Shown here piece by piece: positions 45,017 to 53,347 of a stretch of DNA of 64,000 nucleotides. Below the pieces are notes generated by a model. The model was given only the letters and a program-made list of their open reading frames with translations. It was not told the origin of the DNA and did no database searches. Position numbers and translations under genes: made by a program. Each line of letters opens with the position of its first letter. Position 1 is the stretch's first letter. The stretch covers positions 62,001 through 126,000 of the forward strand of contig NZ_BEWB01000013.1 of NCBI RefSeq assembly GCF_003112555.1, written 5' to 3'. The stretch comes from Streptomyces coelicoflavus. GTDB lineage: Bacteria > Actinomycetota > Actinomycetes > Streptomycetales > Streptomycetaceae.

Positions 45017-45811
45017 ATGACGCGAACCGACGGATACCTCCTCGACAACGGTCAGTCCGAGGCTGCGGAGCGCTTCGACGCCTTCGCCACGCTCTTCGAC
45101 CCCACCACGTTCCGGCACCTCCAGGCGCTCGGCGTCGGCCCGGGGTGGCGCTGCTGGGAGGTCGGGGCCGGCGGCACGTCGGTGGTGTCGTGGCTGGCCA
45201 AGCGGGTGGGGCCGACCGGCAGGGTTCTCGCGACGGACATCGACACCTCACGCGTCGCCCCGGCCGGCCGTCCGCCGGTCGAGGTGCGGGTGCACGACGT
45301 CGGCGCGGAGGAACCGCCGGGGGACGGCTTCGACCTCGTCCACGCGCGGCTCGTGCTCGTCCATGTCCCCGACCGGGAACAGGCGTTGCGGTCCATGATC
45401 AAGGCCCTGCGGCCGGGTGGCCGCCTCCTGGTCGAGGACGCGGACCCGGCGCTCCAGCCCCTGCTCTGCCCCGACGAGCACGGCCCGGAGCAGCAGTTGG
45501 CGAACCGGCTGCGGCACGGCTTCCGCCAGCTGCTGTCCCGGCGTGGCGCCGACCTGTCCTACGGCCGCCGGCTGCCCCGGCTGCTGCGGGATGCGGGCCT
45601 GCGCCGGGTGGAGGCCGACGCCTACTTTCCGGTCACCTCGCCGGCGTGCGCCGCCCTGGAGTCGGCGACCGTACGTCAGGTCCGCGACCAGCTGGTCTCC
45701 GCGGGGGTGGCCTCCCACGACGACATCGACCGCCACCTCGCGAACGTCGCGTCCGGCGGCATGGACCTCGCGACCGCGCCGATGATCTCGGCATGGGGCC
45801 GCAAGGGGTGA
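45017..45811 (+). CDS. SAM-dependent methyltransferase
   Basis: The protein has 264 residues. Class I methyltransferase motifs are CWEVGAGGTSVVSWLAKRVG, VLATDIDTSRVA, GFDLVHARLVLVHVPDRE and LRPGGRLLVEDADPALQPL. The C-terminal region includes PVTSPACAALESATVRQVR. It resembles secondary-metabolite methyltransferases, but no pathway lies next to it. A GATGAT -10 candidate ends about 7 bases before the ATG, suggesting a leaderless transcript. Confidence 0.85.
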   Translation: MTRTDGYLLDNGQSEAAERFDAFATLFDPTTFRHLQALGVGPGWRCWEVGAGGTSVVSWLAKRVGPTGRVLATDIDTSRVAPAGRPPVEVRVHDVGAEEPPGDGFDLVHARLVLVHVPDREQALRSMIKALRPGGRLLVEDADPALQPLLCPDEHGPEQQLANRLRHGFRQLLSRRGADLSYGRRLPRLLRDAGLRRVEADAYFPVTSPACAALESATVRQVRDQLVSAGVASHDDIDRHLANVASGGMDLATAPMISAWGRKG

Positions 45812-45817
45812 CCGCGG

Positions 45818-46843
45818 CTACCCGTCGGCCGCTCGCGGCCCGTCCGTACGCGGCCCGTCCGTACGCGGCTCGTTCGTACGCGGTTCCTCCGTACGCGGTT
45901 CCTCCGCACGCGGCGGTCTCCCGCCCACCCCTTCGACCGCCCGTGCGCCCGCCCGGCACCCGGCGGCCGCCGCCTCCTCGGGCTCCGCGCCCGTGAGCAG
46001 TGCGGCGAGGAACGCGCCGGTGAAGGCGTCCCCCGCGCCCGTACTGTCCCGCGGCGACGCCGTGACGGCGGCGACCCGCGCGCTCACCGTGCCGGACCGG
46101 GCCACCAGTGCCCCTTCCGCGCCCTGCTTGGCGACCACCAGCGGAACGTGCCGGCTGAGCTTCGCGGCCGCGTCCGCCGCGTCGGGCAGGCCGGTGAGCA
46201 GACCCGCCTCGGCACGGCTGGGGAGCAGCACGTCCACGCCCTCGACCAGGCCGAGGAAACGGCCGACGCCCAGCTCGGTGAGGAACCCGGCCGACGCCGG
46301 GTCCAGGCTGACCGGCACCCCACGCGCGCGGGCCGCGGCCAGGGCGGCCGACACCAGGGCGCGGCCCGGCTCCGAGAAGAGGAGATAGCCCGACAGGTGC
46401 AGCCGGCCGACGCCGTCGAGCAGCGTGTCCGACCAGTCGTCCGGCCCGATCAGCAGCGACGCCCCGCTGTCCGTCAGGAACGTCCGCTCGGCCGAGTCAC
46501 CGGTGTCGACGAGGCAGATCACCGTCCCCGTGGGCGCCGTCGCGTCGACGACGAGCAGCGGACGCACCCCGCACGCCGCCAGCTCCCGCTCGTGCCACGC
46601 GGCCGCGTCCGCGCCCACCCGGCCCAGCAGCCTTACGTCCGCGCAGCCCGCGTACGCGGCCCAGCAGGCCACGTTGGCCCCCGCTCCGCCGGGCAGCCGC
46701 CGGATCGAGGCGGCGGTGTCCGTGCCGGCGGCCAGCGGTCCCCGGTGCCGGGCGACGACGTCCGTGACCACGTCCCCCACGACCAGCAGCGCGTCCCCGG
46801 GGGCGGTGCCCTCCGGGGCGGTGCTCACCGGAGCGGTGCTCAT
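45818..46843 (-). CDS. psuK: PfkB-family kinase, probable pseudouridine kinase
   Basis: The protein has 341 residues. The PfkB pattern is seen in LLVVGDVVTDVVARHRG, RRLPGGAGANVACWAAYAG and the C-terminal signature SPRDSTGAGDAFTGAFLAAL, which holds the catalytic Asp. Its ATG overlaps the stop of psuG, so it most likely phosphorylates pseudouridine to pseudouridine 5'-phosphate for PsuG. The last 28 residues are an unusual charged repeat (EEPRTEEPRTNEPRTDGPRT) encoded by a 15-bp DNA minisatellite; it is probably disordered. Confidence 0.87.
   Translation of the reverse strand: MSTAPVSTAPEGTAPGDALLVVGDVVTDVVARHRGPLAAGTDTAASIRRLPGGAGANVACWAAYAGCADVRLLGRVGADAAAWHERELAACGVRPLLVVDATAPTGTVICLVDTGDSAERTFLTDSGASLLIGPDDWSDTLLDGVGRLHLSGYLLFSEPGRALVSAALAAARARGVPVSLDPASAGFLTELGVGRFLGLVEGVDVLLPSRAEAGLLTGLPDAADAAAKLSRHVPLVVAKQGAEGALVARSGTVSARVAAVTASPRDSTGAGDAFTGAFLAALLTGAEPEEAAAAGCRAGARAVEGVGGRPPRAEEPRTEEPRTNEPRTDGPRTDGPRAADG
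45841..45915. repeat. Five tandem 15-bp repeats in the 3' end of psuK
   Basis: The unit CGTCCGTACGCGGCC recurs at 45841, 45856, 45871, 45886 and 45901 with small changes. In frame it encodes a pentapeptide of the form (E/D/N)-(E/G)-P-R-(T/A), so length changes would keep the reading frame. Confidence 0.88.
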
Positions 46844-47748
46844 GCCCCGGTCCAGGCCGCCGCGATCCGGGCCGCCAGCCGCACGTTCCCCCGCACCGCC
46901 GCCAGGTTGGCGCTCAGCGAGGCACCGTCGGTGAGCCGTACCAGGCGTTCGAGGAGGAACGGCGTGACCGCCTGGCCCGAGATCCCCTCCGCCTCGCACG
47001 CGTGCAGCGCGTCGGCGAGCACGCGCGCGTGGAGCGCGGGATCGAGCTGCTCCTCCTCGGGCACCGGGTTGGCGACCACGAGCGCGGACGGCGGCACGCC
47101 CAGCGCGTCCTGCGCCCGCATGACCGCCGCCACCTGCTCCGGGTCGTCCAGCGTCCAGTCCACCGGGTGTCCCGAGTCGGACAGGTAGAAGCCGGGGAAG
47201 CGGTCCGTCCCGTAACCGGCCACCGCGACGCCCAGCGTCTCCAGCCGTTGCAGGGTCGCCGGGACGTCCAGGATGGACTTCACGCCCGCGCAGACCACCG
47301 TGATCCGGGTGCGGGCCAGCAGGCCCAGGTCGGCCGACTCGTCCTGGGTCACCGTCCACTCCCGGTGGACGCCGCCCAGCCCGCCCGTCGCGAACACCCG
47401 CACGCCCGCGAGGGCCGCCAGCAGGGCGGTCGCCGACACGGTGGTCGCCCCGCTCGCCCCCGAGGCCACCGCGAGGGGCAGGTCCCGGTGACCCAGCTTG
47501 CGGATGCCGTCCTCATTGGCGACCCGCTCCAGCTGCTCCTTGTCCAGGCCGACATGCGGCCGACCGTCCAGCACGGCGACCGTCGCGGGTACGGCGCCCT
47601 CCCGCCGCACCGCCTCCTCCAGCTCCCGGGCCACCAGCAGGTTGCGCGGGCGCGGCAGGCCGTGCGCGATGATCGTGGACTCCAGGGCCACCACGGGGCG
47701 ACGTGCGTCGACCCCCTCCCGCACCTCTTCCGACACCACCAGCATCAC
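46840..47748 (-). CDS. psuG: Pseudouridine-5'-phosphate glycosidase
   Basis: The protein has 302 residues. Family motifs are RRPVVALESTIIAHGLPRP, VAVLDGRPHVGLDKEQLE, KLGHRDLPLAVASGASGATT (catalytic lysine region) and VFATGGLGGVHR. It splits pseudouridine 5'-phosphate to uracil and ribose 5-phosphate, breaking the C-C glycosidic bond. The GTG at 47748 has GGAGG seven bases upstream; the ATG one codon later is an alternative. It forms an operon with the kinase. Confidence 0.94.
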   Translation of the reverse strand: MMLVVSEEVREGVDARRPVVALESTIIAHGLPRPRNLLVARELEEAVRREGAVPATVAVLDGRPHVGLDKEQLERVANEDGIRKLGHRDLPLAVASGASGATTVSATALLAALAGVRVFATGGLGGVHREWTVTQDESADLGLLARTRITVVCAGVKSILDVPATLQRLETLGVAVAGYGTDRFPGFYLSDSGHPVDWTLDDPEQVAAVMRAQDALGVPPSALVVANPVPEEEQLDPALHARVLADALHACEAEGISGQAVTPFLLERLVRLTDGASLSANLAAVRGNVRLAARIAAAWTGA

Positions 47749-47884
47749 GTGCCTGCCTCCCGTCCGGACGGTCTCCCTGTGCTCAGCTCTCCCTCATCCC
47801 TGGCGGGCCGGGGCCCCGGCCAAACCCCGCCGGTGCGGGAACAAAACCGTTGCGGCCCCCGGGGCGGGCCGTGAGCCTGGGGCC

Positions 47885-48313
47885 ATGACAGACAACACGA
47901 CACGTCTCGACCACGTCGTCCTGTGGGTGAGCGACCCGGTCGCCGCGGCCGGCTTCTACGAGAAGAACCTGGGCTTCGAACCCCTGCGGGTCGGCGAGTA
48001 CACCGCGGGGACCGTGAGCTTCCCCTCCGTGCGGATCGACGACGAGACCATCCTCGACCTCGCACCGCGTTCCATGGCGGCCCGGATGCGCATGCTGCCC
48101 GGAGCCGACGCCAGTGCCGGGCATCCCGTCAACCACATCTGCGTATCCCTGTCCGCGCACGACTTCGACGCCCTGCGCGTCCGCCTGGACGAGCAGTCCA
48201 TACCGATGTCCGACCTCTCGCACGGCGCCTACGGAGCCCGCGGCAGCGCCCGGCGCAGCTTCTACTTCGGCGACCCGGACGGCAACATCATCGAGGCCAG
48301 GCACTACGAGTAG
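47885..48313 (+). CDS. VOC (glyoxalase/bleomycin-resistance) superfamily protein
   Basis: The protein has 142 residues. The fold is seen in TRLDHVVLWVSDPVAAAGFY, the paired beta-alpha-beta modules, and RRSFYFGDPDGNIIEARHY at the end. The His, Glu and His metal ligands of a glyoxalase or dioxygenase are plausible (LDHVV, NHICVSL, IIEARH). The substrate cannot be told. It is divergent from psuG. Confidence 0.85.
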   Translation: MTDNTTRLDHVVLWVSDPVAAAGFYEKNLGFEPLRVGEYTAGTVSFPSVRIDDETILDLAPRSMAARMRMLPGADASAGHPVNHICVSLSAHDFDALRVRLDEQSIPMSDLSHGAYGARGSARRSFYFGDPDGNIIEARHYE

Positions 48314-48377
48314 CGGCCTGCTGGTCCCGCCCCCCGCCCGACTGCCTGCCTGCCCGCCCGGAGGCCGGTGCCGCCCG

Positions 48378-48932
48378 TCAGAACAACGGCTCGGGCAGCA
48401 CGCCCTCCAGGGCGAGCAGCCGCCGCTTGGTGTCCACGCCGCCGCCGAACCCGCCGATGCCGCCGTCGCTCTCCACGACCCGGTGACACGGCACGACGAC
48501 CGGCAACGGATTGGCCCCCATGGCCATGCCCACCGCCTGCGCGCCGCCCGGGCGGCCCACCCGGCCGGCGAGGTCGCCGTAACCGACGACCTCGCCGTAG
48601 GGAACGCCGGAGGCCAGCTCGCGCAGCACCTGCCGGTTGAAGCCCGAGATCAGCGACCAGTCAAGCGGCAGCTCGAAGTCGCGCCTGAGGCCGGCGAAGT
48701 ACGCCTCCACCTGACGTATCGCCTCGGTCAGCAGCGGAGAACCGGACGCCTCGACGGGCTCCGTGCCCAGCCGGGCAGCGAGCCTTTCGAGCGCCCGGTC
48801 CCGCGCGGCGTCGGTGGCGTGGAACACGACGTTGACCAGGCCGTCGCGGGTGGCGGCCAGCAGCAGCGGACCGATGCCGGTGCCGACGACGGTCCACACG
48901 ACCCGCTGCTCGTACTGCCCATGGCTGTCCAT
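48378..48932 (-). CDS. ogt: Methylated-DNA--protein-cysteine S-methyltransferase
   Basis: The protein has 184 residues. The acceptor site is LPVVVPCHRVVESDGGIGGF, with Cys in PCHRV; GFNRQVLRELASGVPYGEVV is the recognition-helix and Tyr/Arg region, and VGYGDLAGRVGRPGGAQAVG follows. It transfers the alkyl group from O6-alkylguanine to its own Cys. The ATG at 48932 lies exactly 7 bases after the -10 of a perfect damage-type promoter, so the transcript is probably leaderless. Confidence 0.94.
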   Translation of the reverse strand: MDSHGQYEQRVVWTVVGTGIGPLLLAATRDGLVNVVFHATDAARDRALERLAARLGTEPVEASGSPLLTEAIRQVEAYFAGLRRDFELPLDWSLISGFNRQVLRELASGVPYGEVVGYGDLAGRVGRPGGAQAVGMAMGANPLPVVVPCHRVVESDGGIGGFGGGVDTKRRLLALEGVLPEPLF

Positions 48933-48938
48933 GCGCCC

Positions 48939-48961
48939 ACCGTACGACCCGCCACTGACAA
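48939..48961 (-). promoter_or_regulatory. RecA-independent DNA-damage (PafBC-type) promoter of ogt
   Basis: On the minus strand: TTGTCAGTGGC, GGGTCG, TACGGT. The -35 element is an exact match to the mycobacterial consensus. The spacer and -10 are identical to those of uvrB over GGGTCGTACGGTGG. Confidence 0.85.
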
Positions 48962-48987
48962 CGCCCCGCCGGTCCACGGCGCCCGGG

Positions 48988-49857
48988 TCAGTCCACGGCG
49001 TCCCGCACCACGTCGGGCTTGTTGGTGATGATGCCGTCGACCCCGTACCCGGCGACCCGGCGCGCGGTCTCCGCGTCGTTCACCGTCCAGGTGAGCACCT
49101 CCAGCGGCCTGTCGTGCGGGCCCGTGAACGCGTGCACCGAGGACACGTAGCTCATGGAGAGGGAGCCGTGCGACGGGTTGATCTGGTCGGCGAACTCCGC
49201 GTACGCCGGCAGCTCCGACACGGCCGGAGTGCCGAGGAAACCGGTCTTGACGGCCGGCTTGAGATCGTGGACCGTTCGGATGCTGTCGGCGTCGAAGCTC
49301 TGCACGACCAGCCGTCCCGCCACGTGCCGCCGGTCGAGCCAGCCCTCGTTGGCGAGGATCTTGAGGGTCTGCCGCTCGATGCCCGGGTACAGTCCGGGGC
49401 TCTTCAGCTCCAGCAGCAGCTTCTGGTGGTTGTGCTCCACGCGGTGCACGTACTGCTCCAGCGTCGGCACGCGCGCGCCCGCGTACTCGGGCCCGAACCA
49501 GCTCCCCGCGTCCAGCCGCGCGATCTCGGCGGCGGTGAAGTCCTTCACCTTCCAGGGCGACCGGTCCGGGAAGACCTCCTCCACGTCGGTCGTACGCGCC
49601 AGGCTCTCGTCGTGGAGGACGACGAGTTCGCCGTCCCGGGTGCGCTGGACGTCGTTCTCCACCCAGCGGAAACCCAGCTCCGCCGCCCGGTCGACGGCGG
49701 CCAGCGTGTTCTCGGGCGCGTACCCGGAAGCACCCCGGTGGGCGACGACCACGGGCCCGTCGCCGGCCGCCTCGTCGGCCCGGGCGTGCGAGAGGGGTGC
49801 TGTGAGGGCGACCCCCAGAAGAGCGGTGGTCGTGACGGCTACTGCGCGTACGGGCAT
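48988..49857 (-). CDS. Secreted glycerophosphodiester phosphodiesterase
   Basis: The protein has 289 residues from the ATG at 49857, preceded by GAGGAG. A Sec signal (VRAVAVTTTALLGVALTAPL) ends near SHARA. GDPD motifs follow: VVVAHRGASGYAPENTLAA with the catalytic His, the metal-binding ENDVQRTRDGELVVLHDES, and VDGIITNKPD at the end. It hydrolyses deacylated phospholipids to glycerol 3-phosphate outside the cell. This is often part of phosphate scavenging. Confidence 0.92.
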   Translation of the reverse strand: MPVRAVAVTTTALLGVALTAPLSHARADEAAGDGPVVVAHRGASGYAPENTLAAVDRAAELGFRWVENDVQRTRDGELVVLHDESLARTTDVEEVFPDRSPWKVKDFTAAEIARLDAGSWFGPEYAGARVPTLEQYVHRVEHNHQKLLLELKSPGLYPGIERQTLKILANEGWLDRRHVAGRLVVQSFDADSIRTVHDLKPAVKTGFLGTPAVSELPAYAEFADQINPSHGSLSMSYVSSVHAFTGPHDRPLEVLTWTVNDAETARRVAGYGVDGIITNKPDVVRDAVD

Positions 49858-49950
49858 GCGTACTCCTCGCCTCGAACGATCACGGACAGCACCACTGTGA
49901 CACCAGAGCGTCAACAAAAGAGGGGCGCGGAGTGGCCACGGGCTGAATGG

Positions 49951-49962
49951 AGTTGCTCAACT
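49951..49962. promoter_or_regulatory. 12-bp palindrome
   Basis: AGTTG-CT-CAACT is a perfect dyad about 94 bases upstream of the GDPD start and 186 bases before the MHYT gene. It is a possible operator for either. I do not recognise the binding protein. Confidence 0.3.
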
Positions 49963-50147
49963 ACGCTCACGGAGGCGGCACAACTGGGGCGAGACCGTGA
50001 TTCTTTGCCGGAGAATCGTTCGACCATTCCGGTGGAAGTCATACTCTCTGCCTCGACCCTGATCGCCCGCGCGGTCCTGGGAGGGGGCGCACATCAGGAG
50101 CAACCGGGACACCACCGGGGTGTAAGAAGGCGGAAAGGCAGCCGCAC

Positions 50148-51026
50148 ATGCAAAGCACGGTCGACGGATTCAGCTACGGACTCGTCACACCGCTGGTGGC
50201 CTATCTGATGGCCTGCCTCGGCGGCGCCCTCGGTCTGCGCTGCACCGCCAGGGCCATGCTGGTCACCCGCTCGTGGCGCCCCGGATGGCTCGCCCTCGGC
50301 TCGGCCGCGATCGGTTCCGGCATCTGGACCATGCACTTCGTCGCGATGATGGGGTTCACGATCGAACACACCCCGATCCGCTACGACTGGCTGATGACCT
50401 TCGCCAGCCTCGCCGTCGCCGTGGTCATGGTCGGCGTGGGGATCTTCATCGTCGGCTACCGGGGCGCGCGCGGCACGGCCCTGTTCACCGGCGGCACCGT
50501 CACCGGCCTGGGCATCGCCTCGATGCACTACCTGGGAATGGCCGGGATGCACCTGGACGGGCAGCTGACGTACAACACCGTCACCGTCGCCGCGTCCGTC
50601 GTCATAGCCATGGCCGCCGCCACCGCCGCCCTGTGGGCGGCCGGACAGGTCCGGGGCTTCCTGTGGAGCGTGGGCGCCGCCCTGGTCATGGGGCTGGCCG
50701 TCACCGGCATGCACTACACGGGCATGGCCGCCCTCGAGGTCCATCTCACCGGCACGACCGAGCCCACCGTCGGCGGATCGTCCGCCGAACTGCTCGCGCC
50801 CATGCTGATCGGCCCCCTCGCCTTCCTCCTCCTGGCCGGCGTCGTCGTCCTGTTCGACCCGCTGATGGTCATGGGGAGGCCCGCCGTGGCCCCCGTGGAG
50901 CGGAAACCGGGCATCCCCGCCCACACCGAGGTGCCGCGCACGGTCCGGCACCCGGCGCACCACCCCGCCCGGCGCGCCCGCCGGCCCCTCGCCCACCGGC
51001 GCTCCCGCACCCCGCAGAACCGCTGA
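50148..51026 (+). CDS. MHYT-domain membrane protein
   Basis: The protein has 292 residues with seven hydrophobic segments. Three MHYT-type motifs are seen: GIWTMHFVAMMGF, GIASMHYLGMAGMH and AVTGMHYTGMAALE. MHYT domains are predicted to hold copper through Met and His near the outer membrane face and to sense oxygen, CO or NO. Most bacterial examples end in GGDEF/EAL or kinase domains; here the C terminus is only a basic, His/Arg-rich tail with no output domain. Confidence 0.9.
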   Translation: MQSTVDGFSYGLVTPLVAYLMACLGGALGLRCTARAMLVTRSWRPGWLALGSAAIGSGIWTMHFVAMMGFTIEHTPIRYDWLMTFASLAVAVVMVGVGIFIVGYRGARGTALFTGGTVTGLGIASMHYLGMAGMHLDGQLTYNTVTVAASVVIAMAAATAALWAAGQVRGFLWSVGAALVMGLAVTGMHYTGMAALEVHLTGTTEPTVGGSSAELLAPMLIGPLAFLLLAGVVVLFDPLMVMGRPAVAPVERKPGIPAHTEVPRTVRHPAHHPARRARRPLAHRRSRTPQNR

Positions 51027-51036
51027 CCGGGACCCG

Positions 51037-51059
51037 TTGTCAGTGCGGGGTCGTACGGT
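51037..51059 (+). promoter_or_regulatory. RecA-independent DNA-damage (PafBC-type) promoter of uvrB
   Basis: TTGTCAGTGCG, GGGTCG, TACGGT. The -35 differs from TTGTCAGTGGC at one position. The -10 ends 7 bases before the uvrB ATG, which predicts a leaderless mRNA. Confidence 0.82.
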
Positions 51060-51066
51060 GGAACCC

Positions 51067-53205
51067 ATGCGGCCCGTTTCCCAGATCGAACGCACGGTGG
51101 CGCCCTTCGAGGTCGTCAGCCCCTACCAGCCCAGCGGCGACCAGCCGACCGCCATCGCCGAGCTGGCCCGGCGCGTCCAGGCAGGCGAGAAGGACGTCGT
51201 CCTGCTCGGCGCCACCGGCACCGGCAAGTCCGCCACCACCGCGTGGATGATCGAGAAGCTCCAGCGCCCCACCCTGGTGATGGCGCCGAACAAGACCCTG
51301 GCCGCCCAGCTGGCGAACGAGTTCCGCGAGCTGCTGCCCAACAACGCCGTCGAGTACTTCGTCTCGTACTACGACTACTACCAGCCCGAGGCGTACGTCC
51401 CCCAGTCGGACACCTACATCGAGAAGGACTCCTCGATCAACGAGGAGGTGGAGCGCCTGCGTCACTCCGCCACCAACTCGCTGCTCACCCGCCGCGACGT
51501 CGTCGTGGTCGCCTCCGTCTCCTGCATCTACGGCCTCGGCACCCCCCAGGAGTACGTGGACCGCATGGTCCCCCTGCGGGTCGGCGAGGAGCACGACCGG
51601 GACGAGCTGCTGCGCCGCTTCGTCGACATCCAGTACACGCGCAACGACGTGGCCTTCGCCCGCGGCACCTTCCGGGTGCGCGGCGACACCATCGAGATCT
51701 TCCCGGTCTACGAGGAGCTGGCCGTCCGCATCGAGATGTTCGGCGACGAGATCGAGGCCCTGTCCACGCTCCACCCGGTCACCGGCGAGATCATCAGCGA
51801 CGACCAGCAGCTGTACGTCTTCCCGGCCTCCCACTACGTCGCCGGCCCCGAGCGCCTGGAGCGGGCGGTCAACGACATCGAGAAGGAGCTGGCCGAGCGC
51901 CTGACCGAGCTGGAGAAGCAGGGCAAGCTCCTGGAGGCCCAGCGGCTGCGCATGCGCACCACGTACGACATCGAGATGCTCCGCCAGATCGGCTCCTGCT
52001 CCGGCGTGGAGAACTACTCGATGCACTTCGACGGCCGCTCGCCCGGCTCCCCGCCGAACACGCTCCTCGACTACTTCCCGGACGACTTCCTGCTCGTCAT
52101 CGACGAGTCGCACGTCACCGTCCCGCAGATCGGCGCCATGTACGAGGGCGACGCCTCCCGCAAGCGGACCCTGGTCGACCACGGCTTCCGGCTGCCCTCC
52201 GCCCTCGACAACCGCCCGCTGAAGTGGGAGGAGTTCCAGGAGCGCATCGGGCAGACCGTGTACCTGTCCGCGACCCCCGGCGCCTACGAGCTCTCCCGTG
52301 GGGACGGCGCCGTCGAGCAGATCATCCGCCCCACCGGCCTGGTCGACCCGGAGGTCGTCGTCAAGCCCACCGAGGGGCAGATCGACGACCTGGTGCACGA
52401 GATCCGCACGCGGACCGAGAAGGACGAGCGCGTCCTGGTCACCACCCTCACCAAGAAGATGGCCGAGGACCTCACCGACTACTTCGTGGAGCTCGGCATC
52501 CAGGTCCGCTACCTCCACAGCGACGTCGACACGCTGCGCCGCGTCGAGCTGCTCCGTGAGCTGCGCGCCGGCGAGTACGACGTCCTGGTCGGCATCAACC
52601 TGCTGCGCGAGGGCCTCGACCTGCCCGAGGTGTCCCTGGTGGCGATCCTCGACGCCGACAAGGAGGGCTTCCTGCGCTCCGGCACGTCCCTGATCCAGAC
52701 CATCGGCCGCGCGGCGCGCAACGTCTCCGGCCAGGTCCACATGTACGCGGACAAGATCACGCCGGCGATGGAGAAGGCCATCGACGAGACCAACCGGCGC
52801 CGCGAGAAGCAGGTCGCGTTCAACAAGGCGAACGGCATCGATCCCCAGCCGCTCCGCAAGAAGATCAACGACATCGTCGCCCAGATCGCCCGCGAGGACG
52901 TCGACACCGAGCAGCTCCTCGGCTCGGGCTACCGCCAGACGAAGGAGGGCAAGGGCGCCAAGGCCCCGGTGCCCGCGCTGGGCGGCCAGACGACGGGCGG
53001 GACCAAGGCGGCCAAGGGCCGGGCGAAGGAAACGGCGGTGAGCGACCGCCCGGCGGCGGATCTGGCCGAGCAGATCGAGGATCTCACCAACCGGATGCGC
53101 GCCGCCGCGGCCGACCTCCAGTTCGAGATCGCGGCCCGGCTGCGCGACGAGGTCTCCGAAATGAAGAAGGAACTGCGTCAGATGAAGGAGGCGGGCCTGG
53201 CCTGA
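51067..53205 (+). CDS. uvrB: Excinuclease ABC subunit B
   Basis: The protein has 712 residues. It begins QIERTVAPFEVVSPYQPSGD and shows helicase motif I LLGATGTGKSATTAWMIEKL, the beta-hairpin YYDYYQPEAYVPQSDTYIEK that locks onto damaged DNA, DESHVTVPQ (motif II), VGINLLREGLDLPEVSLVAI, TIGRAARN, and a C-terminal UVR motif (QIEDLTNRMRAAAADLQFEI) that contacts UvrC. It verifies lesions delivered by UvrA in nucleotide excision repair. The ATG at 51067 fits the promoter spacing. Confidence 0.97.
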   Translation: MRPVSQIERTVAPFEVVSPYQPSGDQPTAIAELARRVQAGEKDVVLLGATGTGKSATTAWMIEKLQRPTLVMAPNKTLAAQLANEFRELLPNNAVEYFVSYYDYYQPEAYVPQSDTYIEKDSSINEEVERLRHSATNSLLTRRDVVVVASVSCIYGLGTPQEYVDRMVPLRVGEEHDRDELLRRFVDIQYTRNDVAFARGTFRVRGDTIEIFPVYEELAVRIEMFGDEIEALSTLHPVTGEIISDDQQLYVFPASHYVAGPERLERAVNDIEKELAERLTELEKQGKLLEAQRLRMRTTYDIEMLRQIGSCSGVENYSMHFDGRSPGSPPNTLLDYFPDDFLLVIDESHVTVPQIGAMYEGDASRKRTLVDHGFRLPSALDNRPLKWEEFQERIGQTVYLSATPGAYELSRGDGAVEQIIRPTGLVDPEVVVKPTEGQIDDLVHEIRTRTEKDERVLVTTLTKKMAEDLTDYFVELGIQVRYLHSDVDTLRRVELLRELRAGEYDVLVGINLLREGLDLPEVSLVAILDADKEGFLRSGTSLIQTIGRAARNVSGQVHMYADKITPAMEKAIDETNRRREKQVAFNKANGIDPQPLRKKINDIVAQIAREDVDTEQLLGSGYRQTKEGKGAKAPVPALGGQTTGGTKAAKGRAKETAVSDRPAADLAEQIEDLTNRMRAAAADLQFEIAARLRDEVSEMKKELRQMKEAGLA

Positions 53206-53268
53206 CGGCCCGTCGGAACAGCGCACTGTGTTGCAAGACCGACACAAAGCGCGGTCCGGGGTGGGGCA

Positions 53269-53291
53269 CTGTCAGTGCCCCTGCGTAGTGT
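53269..53291 (+). promoter_or_regulatory. RecA-independent DNA-damage (PafBC-type) promoter of terD
   Basis: CTGTCAGTGCC, CCTGCG, TAGTGT. The -35 matches TTGTCAGTGGC at nine of eleven positions and the -10 is close to TAGGGT. The transcript would begin about 50 bases before the terD GTG, leaving room for the AGAGGGG ribosome-binding site. Confidence 0.7.
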
Positions 53292-53347
53292 TCTGGTCAA
53301 CCGCGGGCAACGCGGCAACAGGGGACAGTTCGAGAGGGGATCAGCGC

